From NCBI GenBank assembly GCA_002989075.1, contig PSQN01000015.1, forward strand, positions 806,001 to 870,000: DNA of 64,000 nt. Reading direction: 5' to 3'. Made by a program: the position numbers and the translations under genes. The notes under the pieces were generated by a model. The model made no database searches. It saw only the letters and a program-made list of their open reading frames with translations, and was not told where the DNA came from. This document shows positions 10,962 through 21,962 of this stretch, piece by piece. The stretch is from Arthonia radiata (lineage: Eukaryota; Ascomycota; Arthoniomycetes; Arthoniales; Arthoniaceae). Positions within the stretch are counted from its first letter, which is position 1. Every line of letters begins with the position of its first letter.

Positions 10962-12281
10962 ATGCCTGGACGAGTCAGCTTGAGACGATCATGTTCATCT
11001 TGCATTAAAGCAAAGAGAAGATGCGATCTGATAAGTCCAACCTGTGGACGATGCAAGCTGAAGCGTCGTCGATGCGAGTACGACAACGAGCCTTTGACAG
11101 CATCCTTGCTACCAACACCGCCTCGATCTCCTCCAAGAGAAGTCTCCTCTGGGGCGGACTCGGATCGCTGGGGCTTTTACAGCCTTCCTTGGAGAGACGA
11201 TTGGAGGGATGCAACGGATCAGCGAGTGGTTGATGAGGATATCGAGTCCGAGGAGAGCGATACGGACTTGGTCTTGACGAGACGGCGTCATGCAGCGTTG
11301 ACTAAAGGGGCCACAAGTGTCGAAGATGTCAGAATCACTTTTTTGCAGCCAGTCATCTGCCCGACGGAGCTGACGCTTGATGGTTCGACGGTTCGATACC
11401 TCCTTCAGACGCTTCGAATGGTTCCTTCAAGCTTCGCGAAGGACCGCAAGACTCTCTTCATACATCCCCAGCTGATACAGGATATGCCGATAAGTCGACT
11501 CGCCGCCAAGGTGTTCGCACTTTGCGCGTGCGCAACTCGCTTGAACTCGACTGCGGATCGAGGTCTGGCAACTCGAGACCTCGATCAGTGGACGCAAGCG
11601 CTCGTGAACCATACAAACCGGACCAAGCCAGGCATACAGGATCTTCTTGTTGCTATACAGGCGCTTATAATGTCGCAGATTACTTTAGTGCTAGGTGCAC
11701 TCTCCATAAGTGTGACAGATTCTGCAGTGCTCGGCGAAAGAGCTCAGGGGTTCAAAACGTTGACTCAGTGGACATGGAAAATATGGGCGTGCGCTCCCTG
11801 GTCGTTGCCAAACGCTGTTGATGCGAAGCAATTTTGGCTATTTGCGGAGTCAGTACGGCGGACGATTCTAGCGTCTCATCTCCTCGTCAATATATTCGCG
11901 GTGCTTTATACCGGAGCCTTCAAGTTCACCGGCTTCATCTCGACTCTACCTTTTGATGCTCGAACACATCTGTGGGACGACAGCGAGGAGCTGGAAAGCG
12001 TGTTGAGGGAGAATGTCCCTGGTGAGGCAAAATCGGAGCTGATCTCGTTCCGACAGCTCGTCCTCGGTTTCGAGTCGGGAGAGTTGACCTCGAAGACCGT
12101 TGGACAGTTTGAGCGGATCTTTTTGATTGCATGTCGGGGATATCACATGGTAGTGAACAGACTCGGAGTGCCTGTGCCTGGTCATTGGTACACATCTGTC
12201 GATACATGGCTAGGTTGGGATTCGTTTGGCGAGCCGCTGGCGGCGCGCACGATGCAGCCTTTTGATATCACAGTCTTCTGA
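10962..12281 (+). CDS. Zn2Cys6 (Gal4-type) transcription factor
   Basis: Single-exon model of 439 residues; the start at 10962 is the first ATG of the frame. Residues 11-38 form a complete binuclear zinc cluster, C-x2-C-x6-C-x6-C-x2-C-x6-C, followed by basic residues (KLKRRRCEYDN). A proline/serine-rich linker (LLPTPPRSPPRE) follows, then a helical C-terminal region of about 330 residues that resembles the aflatoxin-regulator-like or fungal-specific TF tail only weakly. The short length argues for a pathway-type regulator rather than a large global one. The gene is divergently placed to the NmrA-like reductase, and the 12-bp inverted repeat between them is a good candidate binding site, suggesting control of both genes including itself (inference). 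Confidence 0.88.
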   Translation: MPGRVSLRRSCSSCIKAKRRCDLISPTCGRCKLKRRRCEYDNEPLTASLLPTPPRSPPREVSSGADSDRWGFYSLPWRDDWRDATDQRVVDEDIESEESDTDLVLTRRRHAALTKGATSVEDVRITFLQPVICPTELTLDGSTVRYLLQTLRMVPSSFAKDRKTLFIHPQLIQDMPISRLAAKVFALCACATRLNSTADRGLATRDLDQWTQALVNHTNRTKPGIQDLLVAIQALIMSQITLVLGALSISVTDSAVLGERAQGFKTLTQWTWKIWACAPWSLPNAVDAKQFWLFAESVRRTILASHLLVNIFAVLYTGAFKFTGFISTLPFDARTHLWDDSEELESVLRENVPGEAKSELISFRQLVLGFESGELTSKTVGQFERIFLIACRGYHMVVNRLGVPVPGHWYTSVDTWLGWDSFGEPLAARTMQPFDITVF

Positions 12282-13269
12282 TGGATATGCAGACCAGACA
12301 AAGATTTGCGGCGACACCTTGAAGTGCACAGCATCCGATGTATAATAGCAGTTGACAGGTAGTGCACACAAATGCATCGCTGTCCTTGTAGCAGCTCTCC
12401 GCTCCAGACACACTAGGAGTCAGTACTTGTTGTGCGCTTCTGAAGGTTTGGCCCTCGTGTTCATGTGCACACATCCCTGAAGTCGCTGTGATAATACGTC
12501 GACATTGTGGTGTCTCACCTTCCAAGGTCATCCGCTACTCTTGGTGTCAGAGGCGACCGTGTGGCCCGTTTGCTGCACTCGACAGCTATGATACTAGAAA
12601 CCGATGCTAGGAGCTATGAGGTGACAAAGAAGAGACTCACTCTACCTTTGGGCGCAAAAAATACCTCAAAGCTTTGTAAAAGCCGCAACGGAAAAATTAC
12701 GTACTGCATGAAGGCGAGGCCTATAATTAGTCTCCGTTAAGCAGACTTGACGCACCCAATTGTATGAGAGTATCAGACAACCTCTTCGAATAGTTCGCTG
12801 GACCAAGAAGGGTTCCAGGGCCTCGTTTGAGTTTTGCAATGATGGTCATCACCACGAAATGTGTGCTATGCCATCTCAAGGTATAGACGTCCGCCTCATG
12901 ATCCCTTCGCATTTCGTTCGGACTCCTGAACCATAGAGTAAATCTTTTCATGCATTGGCATTTTCGATACGTTTGTGCGACGTTGAAGATGAATGAGCGT
13001 TAAAAGACCTAGGTCAACGTCTCCAGGGGTGGGCGCTAGCGCGTTCAGATCCAGGATCGTGTTTCACTTTCCCCAGTCAGCACCACTCTTGCTCTCCTCT
13101 CCATCTCTCCTGCTCTTCCACCGCACTCGCTTTCAGTCAACGTGTCAACAGTCTATCGTTCATCTTCATTTCTACTTCTCTAGACATTTGCGCCGCATCT
13201 GCTTCTATTTGGCCACTTTAATCAACGACTACGCATTAAGGAGATATACCTTTAATACCCACCACCGCG
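12282..13269. other. Intergenic; CT-rich leader of the GPI-protein gene at its right end
   Basis: 988 bp without a supportable gene. From about 13070 to 13160 the plus strand is rich in C and T (ctctcctctccatctctcct-like), as in leaders of strongly expressed fungal genes, and the start codon at 13270 sits in a good context (accaccgcgATG). Confidence 0.45.
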
Positions 13270-13949
13270 ATGCAATTCTACGCTACCGCTGCCACTCTCA
13301 TCGCGCTCGCCGGCGCTGCCTCCGCACAGACTGGCTGTGATGCTCAGAAGTGAGTATTAACCTTTACGGCCACTGGCGCAATGACCATTCAGTCACCTCG
13401 AATGGTCCAATGGCTCCACCCCACCCACTGCTAACAATATCCCTTCCAGCATCCTCAACGCCTGCGTAAGCGGCCTCAAGCCTCAAATGATGGCCTGCGC
13501 CTCCACCGACTGGGACTGCCTCTGCAGCACCTCCACCCAACTCCTCAGTACGTACACACCCTCCTCTTCTACACCACCGCTAACACCCCGCAGCCTGCTA
13601 CAACAACTGCCCCTCCGACAGCGGCAAATCCTCCGTCTCCAACCAACAGCTGCAATACTGCAACGCCGCCAAAGCCTACGGCTCCTCCGCCTCCGCCTCC
13701 CGCATGGCTGCCACCGGCGGCTCCTCCAGCGGGCCCACTATGACTGCCGCGGCGGTTAGCACCAGTGCGAGCCCGACGCTGCCGGCGGGCGTGACGGCGT
13801 CTGATGACAGTACTAGCTCGCAGACAAATTCGGGGCCGGTGCCGACGAGCAGCACGATTAATGGGTCGGGGACTGGCGCGGGGAGTGCTGTGGGACCCAG
13901 CTTTGGGGGGCTTGTGGTTGTGTTGGCTGGTGCGGTTGCTTTCTTGTAA
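13270..13949 (+). CDS. Secreted GPI-anchored, serine/threonine-rich eight-cysteine protein (CFEM-like)
   Basis: Exons 13270-13349, 13450-13547 and 13594-13949 (introns 100 and 46 nt), 177 residues. A signal peptide (MQFYATAATLIALAGAASA) is followed by a compact region with eight cysteines, including the block STDWDCLC and CYNNCP, then a long Ser/Thr/Ala/Gly-rich stalk and a hydrophobic C-terminus (GGLVVVLAGAVAFL) that fits a GPI signal. This matches small fungal cell-surface proteins often named 'GPI-anchored serine-threonine-rich'. The cysteine count is like CFEM domains, but the spacing differs enough that I only call it CFEM-like. It would sit on the plasma membrane or wall. No enzymatic motif is present. 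Confidence 0.85.
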
Positions 13950-14497
13950 GGGACCGATGGTGAAGAGGGGGGCGAGTATGGAGAGTGCGGGAGACGCAGG
14001 CGAGAGGAGATCTGTTATGTGATCAATTGTTCTTTCAGCATGGCGTCTGTGCGATATGCTGGGAGATCTGTGCAATGTAAGATGAGGAATTGAGATACCA
14101 CAATAATATGTTCGAACAATGTCGACTCGAGACAGCGGCGGTCCAATTGAAAATGTGCTTGTTATCATAGCTGTGCAGAGACGAACCTTGAGGTTGTCCG
14201 GCTGCATTCCTCGCTGGAACTCATCTATCGAAAGACGGGTTGGACGCTGATTATGTTTGGCAAAAGAGGAGCGTAGAAGGGAGGGAGACGAGGGAATCGA
14301 CTCGTAGTTAAAAGCATGATAAGCGTGTCTTCAATGGGATGACGACCGCTGGCTGCATGAGCTTAGGTGTTCATGATGGAGTCGTTGCATTCACTCCAAC
14401 ACATGCTGCTCAAAGCACGCCTGGTACAAGCGCTAACCCTCTGCTTGTCCTGATAATCGTCGGTTCTCATCGCTGAATGTCGTCAACCCGATCATGC
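13950..14497. other. Convergent intergenic region
   Basis: 548 bp between two genes ending towards each other. No gene or strong motif was seen. Confidence 0.4.
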
Positions 14498-15604
14498 TCA
14501 TAACAGAAACGGTATCACCGCCTTCCGGCCTGCCACCTTCTCCCTCCCAAACCTGCCCACATACCACTTCCACCCTCCCAGCGCCCTCGGCAACATGGTC
14601 GCCACCTCATTCACCAGGAACGTCCTGCCCGGCAAAAAGTCCGCACCCCCGACCATCCAAAACCCACCCCACTCAATCCACTCACACAGGTAATGCGGGT
14701 ACAATATCAAATTAAACAGCCCATTCTTCGGCATCATGTACACCTTACTCACATTCACATCCTTCTTCCCCTTCGTCTTTCCATCCTCGTCCTTCTCATC
14801 CCCCGGCTGCTCCTTCTCCTGCCGCTGCTGCCTCGCCGCCTCCCGTCGGATCTCGCGCAGCTCGTCGTCATGGAACATATTCCCCAGCCACGCCCAGCCC
14901 CAGACGATGAGCCCCAGCATCGTGACCCCGCTGCGGCCCGCCCACTCCATTGTGCTGCTCTTGCCGTAGCCCGCGATCCACCCGCCGATGCTGAGGCCGT
15001 TGAACATTTGCCAGGCGAACGCGAAGGCGAACACGAGTGGGTGAATGGGCGACATGCTGGGGTTGATGAGCGGGCAGACGATCGCGCGGTAGATGTAGTG
15101 GATCGTGTACATGCCGAGGAGGGTCTTGTTGCCGACGGGGAGGGACCACGCGGTGAGGGAGGGGGGCACGATGCGGCCGCCCATGTTGGACCAGGTCGCG
15201 GGGATGTCGAGGTAAGGGCTCAGTGAGGGGATGGTGAAGCCGAGGGAGTTCTGGGAGACGGTCGAGTACTCCGGGAGGGAGGGTGGGATCGTGAGGAAGC
15301 AGTACCAGGCGCAGAGGAGGCCGGGGATCTCCATGGCGAACCAGGCGAAGTGGCCGTTGATGTTGTAGCGGGAGCGGATGGAGGTTTTACCTTGGGGGTA
15401 GAAGTCGGTGAGCCATTGGACGGCTGTGAGCTGGTAAGGTGTTAGGGCAGGTGTATACTTGAGAAAAGAGTGCGCTGCTTGGAGGGGTAGAATGGTGGGA
15501 CATACGATGGGGAAAAACTGGAAGGACCAGACGATGAGCTCCCAGTTGGCGCGGTTGGGTGGAAGCCAGCCGTCGAGAATGACAGGGAGAGTGAAGCCGG
15601 ACAT
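14498..15604 (-). CDS. Steroid 5-alpha-reductase family (SRD5A C-terminal domain) membrane enzyme
   Basis: Exons on the minus strand: 15604-15506 and 15430-14498 (75-nt intron with CTAAC before the acceptor), 343 residues. Reading through the intron stays open but inserts 25 residues with no family counterpart, so splicing is preferred. The protein is rich in aromatic, hydrophobic segments and carries the family's C-terminal signature around PHYLCEWIEWGGFWMVGG. Members are NADPH-dependent reductases of 3-oxo-4-ene steroids or polyprenol/enoyl lipids in the ER. A charged insert (roughly residues 247-280, many E, K, D and Q) lies before the catalytic C-terminus. The substrate cannot be told from sequence; a lipid or sterol is likely. 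Confidence 0.85.
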   Translation of the reverse strand: MSGFTLPVILDGWLPPNRANWELIVWSFQFFPIVCPTILPLQAAHSFLKYTPALTPYQLTAVQWLTDFYPQGKTSIRSRYNINGHFAWFAMEIPGLLCAWYCFLTIPPSLPEYSTVSQNSLGFTIPSLSPYLDIPATWSNMGGRIVPPSLTAWSLPVGNKTLLGMYTIHYIYRAIVCPLINPSMSPIHPLVFAFAFAWQMFNGLSIGGWIAGYGKSSTMEWAGRSGVTMLGLIVWGWAWLGNMFHDDELREIRREAARQQRQEKEQPGDEKDEDGKTKGKKDVNVSKVYMMPKNGLFNLILYPHYLCEWIEWGGFWMVGGADFLPGRTFLVNEVATMLPRALGGWKWYVGRFGREKVAGRKAVIPFLL

Positions 15605-16157
15605 GGTTGATGGAATCTGTACAGGAATTGGCGTGGAAGACCAAGCGTCAAAGCGTCACTGGTTGATGTATGCGATCTGGTCGACGTGATCGTCAGGAAC
15701 GCATGATGTCGCTCAATGGCAAATGTGGAGCTCGTTTATCAAGTGCAAAGTGACCAGGGGTCTATGGCTCAAACAAATAAATTATCATATTGAAGGATGA
15801 TGAACTTGTTATATGTTCGAGCGTGCATTCATCAGGTTGATCTACGTCAGATGAAGCTACACCAGATCGGACGTGTCCAGCGAGTTAGTCCTCGTCCGCT
15901 CTCCTGTCCAACTGGCACTTTGACGAATGTCGTCGCATTCTGCTCCCGACTTGCACCTCTTTCCTCCTCTCGACAACGGACAAGCGATCCTGCCAATCAA
16001 GGTCATGCCTCATGCTCTGCTGCTTGACTCGCAGCATCCGACGTCGCCAGTTCTAGAAGATCGACAAAAGCAGCGGGCTCAAGAGGCTGGCAACCAGATT
16101 CTTCGATCCTATTTTGATTAGCCCGAGGCACCTGGCATGCTCGTACAGGTGTGGTAC
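15605..16157. other. Intergenic, no gene seen
   Basis: 553 bp between two minus-strand genes. Only short frames without recognisable content. Confidence 0.4.
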
Positions 16158-17720
16158 CTACTTCTGGGCTTCAAAGTCCAGGCGGATGCCCATCGTTTTG
16201 GCAGATTGCAAGGAGCGAGCCAACGCCTTGGCCAAAACCATCGCATCGTCCTTCTGAAAGGAGACGGTAATCTTCTGCAGTCGCGGACATACCTCGTCCT
16301 TCCGTTCCAGCAGGTATGACAAAGCGTTGTCGAGGATTTGCGCCGCACGCACGCATTCAAGCTCTGCAAAGCCGATCTCCTCAATGTCGCTGGGTAAAGC
16401 ATCCACGAGCCGCGTGCTTGTAGATCGCAGCAGCTCCTGCGAGGGCGCCTCCTCTGGACCGCGCGCTGTACCCTCACTGAATCGGACAGCCTGCTGGCCG
16501 AACACGAAAGGCAGAGCCAGCTCCAGGCGTCGTAGTGCTGAGAAGTCCGTGAACACGACCGGGTCCATCGCGCTGTTGTCGTCACCAAAGTTCTCCACCC
16601 ACTCGTAGAACGTATGCAAAAGCGTGACATCTCTGAGGCTCTCACGTTGTTGCTTGAGTGCATTGACAATGTCGTCAGTGCGAGCAGGATACCACGCCCA
16701 TGTGTTTCCGATCCTATATGTGAACTTTTCAAGCCTCTCCGGCACCTGTAGCAGGTGCTTCAGATCCGGAGCCCATAGCTTGCTCCGTCCAGCGAGCTCA
16801 AGGTCCGTCACACATGAAGCTTTTGGCTGGAGCGCAGCAATCTCATCGGACATCTCATCCTGCTCGCAATGGCCCACGTCCCATCCGTAGACGCGCTGAA
16901 TCGATGGCAGCCGAAGGTACGAGGCGAACATGCCGGGGCCGTTGGGGTATTTGTTATCGATGCCTGCGCTTGTCTTTAGAACAATATCTTACAGTAATGC
17001 GTAGCGCGAGCAAGTTGGCAAGGTCTATGAATGGAAACTACACTTACCATAGAACTTCGCCTCCTTCACTTCATTTAAATACCTTGCCTGCTCTCGCTTT
17101 TTGCAGTCGCCGGCACTCTTGATAACACGTAGTGTATACTGCCAGTCCTGTAGACACTGCGGCTCGAGAATAATTCTTCGCACGTGAGGCAATGAGCTGA
17201 GTAACAGTGCCACAACCGCATCTTCATTCTCGATGAAGCGAACGGCATTGTACCATTTCTCTGCGTCTTCACCATCCCGCGCAATCCGCCCTACGCGCGC
17301 TCGCAGCACCTTCTCGAGATCGTCGCCAGCGGGCCAACCTCGGTCCTGGAAGAAGGGATAACTGCGTTCGTCCCTTGGCTTTGCCTCCCAAGCAGTTTCA
17401 TACTCGCGGGCATTTCTCCATTCTTGCAAAGTCTGATCGTCTTTCTTGCTGCTCTCGGCGTCGCAGTCGTGACATTCGAAGGACTGCACCAGCGCCGCTG
17501 AGTCGGGGTCGCGGAAGACGAGAAGGGCAAATGCTGGGAGTTGGTGTCCTTCTCCTATAACCACTTCGCGATAGAGGATAGGCTTGACAACGCTGAACAT
17601 GCGCTTCTGCGTTAACCCAAGATTGAGGAGCGCATGGCGCGATGCAGCACTCTTCTCAGCTTCGAGGGTGTTGAGGATGACGAGGCAGATGTCCGCTGGA
17701 AGTGCCAAAAACTTGACCAT
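16158..17720 (-). CDS. F-box-like protein
   Basis: Exons on the minus strand: 17720-17048 and 16963-16158 (84-nt intron), 492 residues. The acceptor was chosen because it is the one keeping phase and joining FYG to IDNKYPNGPG. The N-terminus (LPADICLVILNTL ... LGLTQKRMFSVVKPILYREV) has the hydrophobic spacing of a fungal F-box that would bind Skp1 in an SCF ubiquitin ligase. The remainder is a diverged helical region without clear leucine-rich repeats, used in such proteins for substrate binding. The target is unknown. The N-terminal assignment is by pattern only, since fungal F-boxes are weakly conserved. Confidence 0.7.
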
Positions 17721-18342
17721 TGCGAACCGCTTACAAGGAGGACTTTTTCATCTTCAACCCGTTCGAGAAGTCAAGGCATTTTGTAGACTTCTTGGTCGCA
17801 AGGCATCAGGGTCCTGCTGCCTGGGCTTGATGTTGCACGCCACTAATTTGGGAAACTGAAACTCTCCACTTGTCTGGATTTGGCAAAGGCGCCCATTGCG
17901 GGTTTGAATCAGGCTGCAACATGATGGTCATGGCGGTGAGGAACCTTGCAGTCCAGTAGCGGACAACACGATAGCACGAGCGTTTGACAGCAAGAAGAGC
18001 GCAAATGGCAATGATTGCTTGAACTCATGAGATTATGCAGTATTGTAGGGATGCTCAATAGAGAGCTACACCTGGGAGTGACTCGGAGGCGTGGGCATGT
18101 GACCGTTTCTTGCGGCAGATGATGCACCTCGCTGGCCGATCCCTTTAATTTGGGCGCTCTCCCAAGTCCCTTCTTTCCTCTCTGTATCTTCAAAATGAGT
18201 GTGAGGTGGCACTGTTTCAGCCATTGTTTGTACATCGTTGCGTTCGCTTCATCGAGTTCGTAAGTCGTGATAGGCGTCAAAATGTTACATTAATAAACAC
18301 AGGTACCGCTCCGGAAGTTGCACAGCATCATCGCTTCATAGA
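17721..18342. other. Intergenic, no gene seen
   Basis: 622 bp between two minus-strand genes. Short frames only. Confidence 0.4.
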
Positions 18343-19962
18343 TCACTGTGGAACCGACACCGATCGCGATCGCTTGTTCAACCCACCCATCAGCTTCTTG
18401 AAGCCGCTTCTCATGGACGAGTCACGCTTGATCTGCGTCGAGGCACGTGCCGGCGGTTCCACGCGCTCCATGGCGCCCACCACCTCGAAGTCGGACAGCT
18501 GTGGGAATTTGTCATCGAGCGATGGGATCTTGACCACAGGCGCGGGCTCGGTCGGTGAACTGGGTGGCACCTCGCCATGGAATGACGCCATGGCTCGTAC
18601 TTGATCGTAGTTGTGCTTCCACGTGACGTCGACGGCGTGCCACTTCTCTTCGGTCAGACAGTAGGTTCTGGACCCATGACCAAAGTGCTTGCCGGTGCGA
18701 GCTAGATGCTTGGAGTACTCCGAGCGGGCTTTTTCCCAGTCCGCTAGCAGCGTGCTGCAGGCTTCAGCTGAGCAATCATCAGGTAGGTAAGGCGTCGGAC
18801 GGATGAAGAAATTGGCGTGACCCAGCTTGTCGGACCATTGGTCCTCCGGAGCTGCGAGGATCGACATGCCTGATACTTTGTGATCTTGGGCATCGTTGCT
18901 GACCTTTGTTGAGAGCGGCGACTTGGCAAAGTTTGTGGAGGGCTTCGCAGAGAGCTGCGGTGTGTGCTGGATGCTCCCAGCTGAGTCATAGTGCAGGTCC
19001 CCGATGCCAGAATCAACAGTCCGGGGCGGCTCGAGGCTCTGCACGTCAGGCTCCCTGGAAGGTGTCTCGTCCATTAACATGGGCAACAGCGGAGTTTGCA
19101 CGCGCTGCAGGTCTTCCGGTTTGCAGACGCGTGCACCCTCAGTGGTGGGGTGGAAAGGCTCCAAGCCCGCTGTGGGATCTTGACTGTCGTCCTCGTCAAT
19201 GGTTTCGATGCGCTCCGATACTCGGTTCGCGTGACTGTCATTGGCACCGTCGACATCCATCGCATCCGAATTTTGGAAATTAGATGTACTTGTGTGTGTG
19301 TGTGAGTTGGACCGACTACGCAACACGACCGGAGAAGAAACGCCAGAGCTGCCTTCAGATCGTGAAATCAGGTTCCTCTTTCGACCCTTGTGATGCTTCA
19401 GAGAGGGCAGGCTGGTGAAGATTCGACTGGTGATGCTATCCAAGGCACCTGAGCGTCTGCGCTTCGGAGACGGCTCACAGCGCATCTCGGAACCGCTGTT
19501 GCTGACGCCCCAAGTCCCCGCATGAAGATCGCGAGGGCTGGGAAGTTGCTCGAGAGATATGCGCGCGCTGTAATCGCGACCGAACGGAAGCGCGTTCGCG
19601 GAGTCGAAGCGCGCACGTTCTTGATGATCGTCAAGCTCGAGCGGGTGTTCCTGGACGTCTGGAAGTACTGGCGCGGACCGCTTGGTGAAAGTGTTGGAGG
19701 AGTTGAGGTCGAACTGGTCGAACGCGAGGGGCGAGGACGCTATGGACGAGTTTGAGCTCGACATCCACGTGGTCGTCACTGTGGCCGGCGTTGATATTGA
19801 AGATGCGACCGGCGAATAGTCCGAACTGACTGATTGAAAGGAGCTGCGCGCCGGCGACTCTTCGCTGGACATGAGAACGAAAGAATCGCCATACGCGTGT
19901 TGAGGGAAGACCTCGATGGATTTTGGCCGGGGCGCTCGCGGTGGCTCTCTGTGAGCGTCCAT
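18343..19962 (-). CDS. Large disordered protein with a conserved C-terminal module, function unknown
   Basis: One exon of 539 residues. The first 370 or so residues are low-complexity, rich in Ser, Pro and Asp, with a basic patch KRRRSG and another near HHKGRKRN that could act as nuclear localisation signals. A denser, probably folded part follows (about 385-465) around LGHANFFIRPTPYLPDD, ADWEKARSEYSKHLARTGKHFG and LTEEKWHAVDVTWKHN. I recall similar segments in other ascomycetes, with no role assigned. The C-terminus is basic (KKLMGGLNKRSRS). No catalytic motif is seen. A short GT/CA run near 19294-19310 encodes the HTHT stretch. Confidence 0.7.
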   Translation of the reverse strand: MDAHREPPRAPRPKSIEVFPQHAYGDSFVLMSSEESPARSSFQSVSSDYSPVASSISTPATVTTTWMSSSNSSIASSPLAFDQFDLNSSNTFTKRSAPVLPDVQEHPLELDDHQERARFDSANALPFGRDYSARISLEQLPSPRDLHAGTWGVSNSGSEMRCEPSPKRRRSGALDSITSRIFTSLPSLKHHKGRKRNLISRSEGSSGVSSPVVLRSRSNSHTHTSTSNFQNSDAMDVDGANDSHANRVSERIETIDEDDSQDPTAGLEPFHPTTEGARVCKPEDLQRVQTPLLPMLMDETPSREPDVQSLEPPRTVDSGIGDLHYDSAGSIQHTPQLSAKPSTNFAKSPLSTKVSNDAQDHKVSGMSILAAPEDQWSDKLGHANFFIRPTPYLPDDCSAEACSTLLADWEKARSEYSKHLARTGKHFGHGSRTYCLTEEKWHAVDVTWKHNYDQVRAMASFHGEVPPSSPTEPAPVVKIPSLDDKFPQLSDFEVVGAMERVEPPARASTQIKRDSSMRSGFKKLMGGLNKRSRSVSVPQ

Positions 19963-21962
19963 GGCTACGCAGGTAGGAGCGCCTTGATGAAGTTTGAGAG
20001 AGCGTGGAAGCTAAGGCGAATAATGCGCCTGCAGAGAGAGCGACGCGCGCTATTATGCGAACACGGTGAGATCGCGCGCGCTTGACAAACAGATGTAAGT
20101 CGCGCCGTTGAGAATGCTGTCGGCAACTGGATTGATGAGGGATAGGCGAGTGCGCTAAGAGCGCATCAGCGTCCCATGATGCAGGTTGTACAGCTGGCTG
20201 ACAAGAAGCAAGGGCCAGGGCAAACGAGAATGGTGATGCAGAAACGAGAAGAGAGTGGTGTGGCAGTCAGGGTCGGAACGCTGCACACGCCCCAAAAAGC
20301 TGAGACTGTGGTTGTGCGTGGCTGACCGTTTTGCCGACACGCGCGCTGCAGCCTTCGTGGATTTGTGTTTGTGGTGAGGTGGAGATTTGTCAGTGGGGGA
20401 AAAGAGCGGAAGGCGCGACACGTGAGTTGTTTGCGCGCCGTGGGGGAATAACTGGAAAGAGCGAAGGAGGTTTGCGCGTGTCTGCCAGTCCAACAACCAA
20501 ACAATCCGTCCAAACCGCCACGTCTGGAGGAGGAGCCTTCGAATTTGTACTTTTCGCACTTTTTTCTGCAAAACGGAGACCCTTTTGGGTTCAGTCTTGC
20601 CCGATCTGGACTAGTACTCATGCACCAACTTTTTGGTCAAGAACTGCCTTCGACGTCCCGCATCTCTTTCTCCGAGCCAATAACGCTCCGCAAACAGACA
20701 GCCACCCTTCGGTAAACTCTCTCTCGTCGTCCTCTCCACATAACAGACTGCTTCGGCAATAGCATTCAAGCTAACTTTTCACGTACTCCGTACACTTTCC
20801 TCTCCTCGCGTGCGCCTGCCGGATTGAAGCGCCCTCTCTGCGACGGTGGCTTTTTGCTTGCGACAATGTGACAGCCCCAGGGCCCTGTCGGTACGACGCA
20901 AGGTAGATCCTCTGGCCTGCAACCCCGGTCAAGATCTTGTATGCATGCTGTGCACAATCGCACTCCGCTACTCCGTTCGATGCTGAATGCAGCAGCTGAC
21001 GACAGCGTGCATATTCTGCGTACGGCAGTGACAGGACGCGCGAGTAAGAGGTAGGCGTGTACCTTGCAGCTTCCGTGCGCGAATGGATGCCCGACCGGGG
21101 CGTGCGCGCGCAACATCCGTCGTCCCAAATGGCCGATCTCGATCCCCCTAGGAAAATTCGTAGAAGGCTTCCTCCCCACCTTCTCATGATACTTTTTGAC
21201 CAACATTCCCTGGCGACAAAGAGGCGCCTTCTTTCGCTGCTGTTTTGTGCTCAACTCTGTGGTGGGGGTTGCGCTGGCTCGATCTGTGTTCTCCAGGTAC
21301 TGGGATTGCGCAAAGCTGCAGCCGTTGCGCTGCGCGGTTACGACCTGTTTGATCTGCAGAGAATCAGGTACCGACCAGACTTCCGGGACCGACGCGCCCC
21401 AACCTTAACTCGGCCTCTAATCATGATTGCAGCCCTCTTTGCGGGATTCTGACAGAGCGATAGCAGCATAACAACTTTGCTCACACCGCCACTGTTGAGA
21501 TTACTGCATCAGTGGATGGCATGTTTTCGCCGGTCTCCGTCGTGCAGTTTCCTGGCCGCTGTTCGGAGAAATGGATTGCTAGCAAACGTTTGGCAGCTTG
21601 ACTGCGGCGTGGCATGAGCTACCGTCTACGGAGTACGGTTGCAACTTGCCAGAACAAGCAAAAACCGCGCTGTATCTTCTGCTCAGCACCGTCTTTGATT
21701 GCCATCAACCAGTATTGAGGGCGGCAACGCTCTAGACTTCGTGTGTTAAGTTTTATGATTCTGCGATTACAGGTCTTCCAAAGCGACTGACAGTTGGCGA
21801 GTCTAACGCAGAGAAGAAAGTTGCAGGCTTCTGCAACGTCACTCTTGAATACATCCCGTCATGTTTGGTGCGTTTGCAAGGCGATCTACTGTGTATATCC
21901 ATCTAGCAAATAATAATCCAAACGCATGTTGCACAGGCCTGATGCGCAACGTGGTCAACGTT
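19963..21962. other. Long intergenic region, no gene seen
   Basis: 2 kb between the two flanking minus-strand genes, the longest gene-free stretch of normal composition away from the right end of the window. Frames such as 21057-21452 lack recognisable content. An 11-bp inverted repeat (CGTACTCCGTA at 20782-20792, TACGGAGTACG at 21627-21637) flanks 0.86 kb. Upstream regulatory DNA or a non-coding transcript is possible but not shown. Confidence 0.4.

Noticed and set aside
20782-21637. Possible MITE bounded by an 11-bp inverted repeat (CGTACTCCGTA / TACGGAGTACG)
   Set aside because: No target-site duplication flanks it, and similar ACTCCGTA words occur elsewhere in the window (for example near 2490 and 37820), so the pair may be coincidental.
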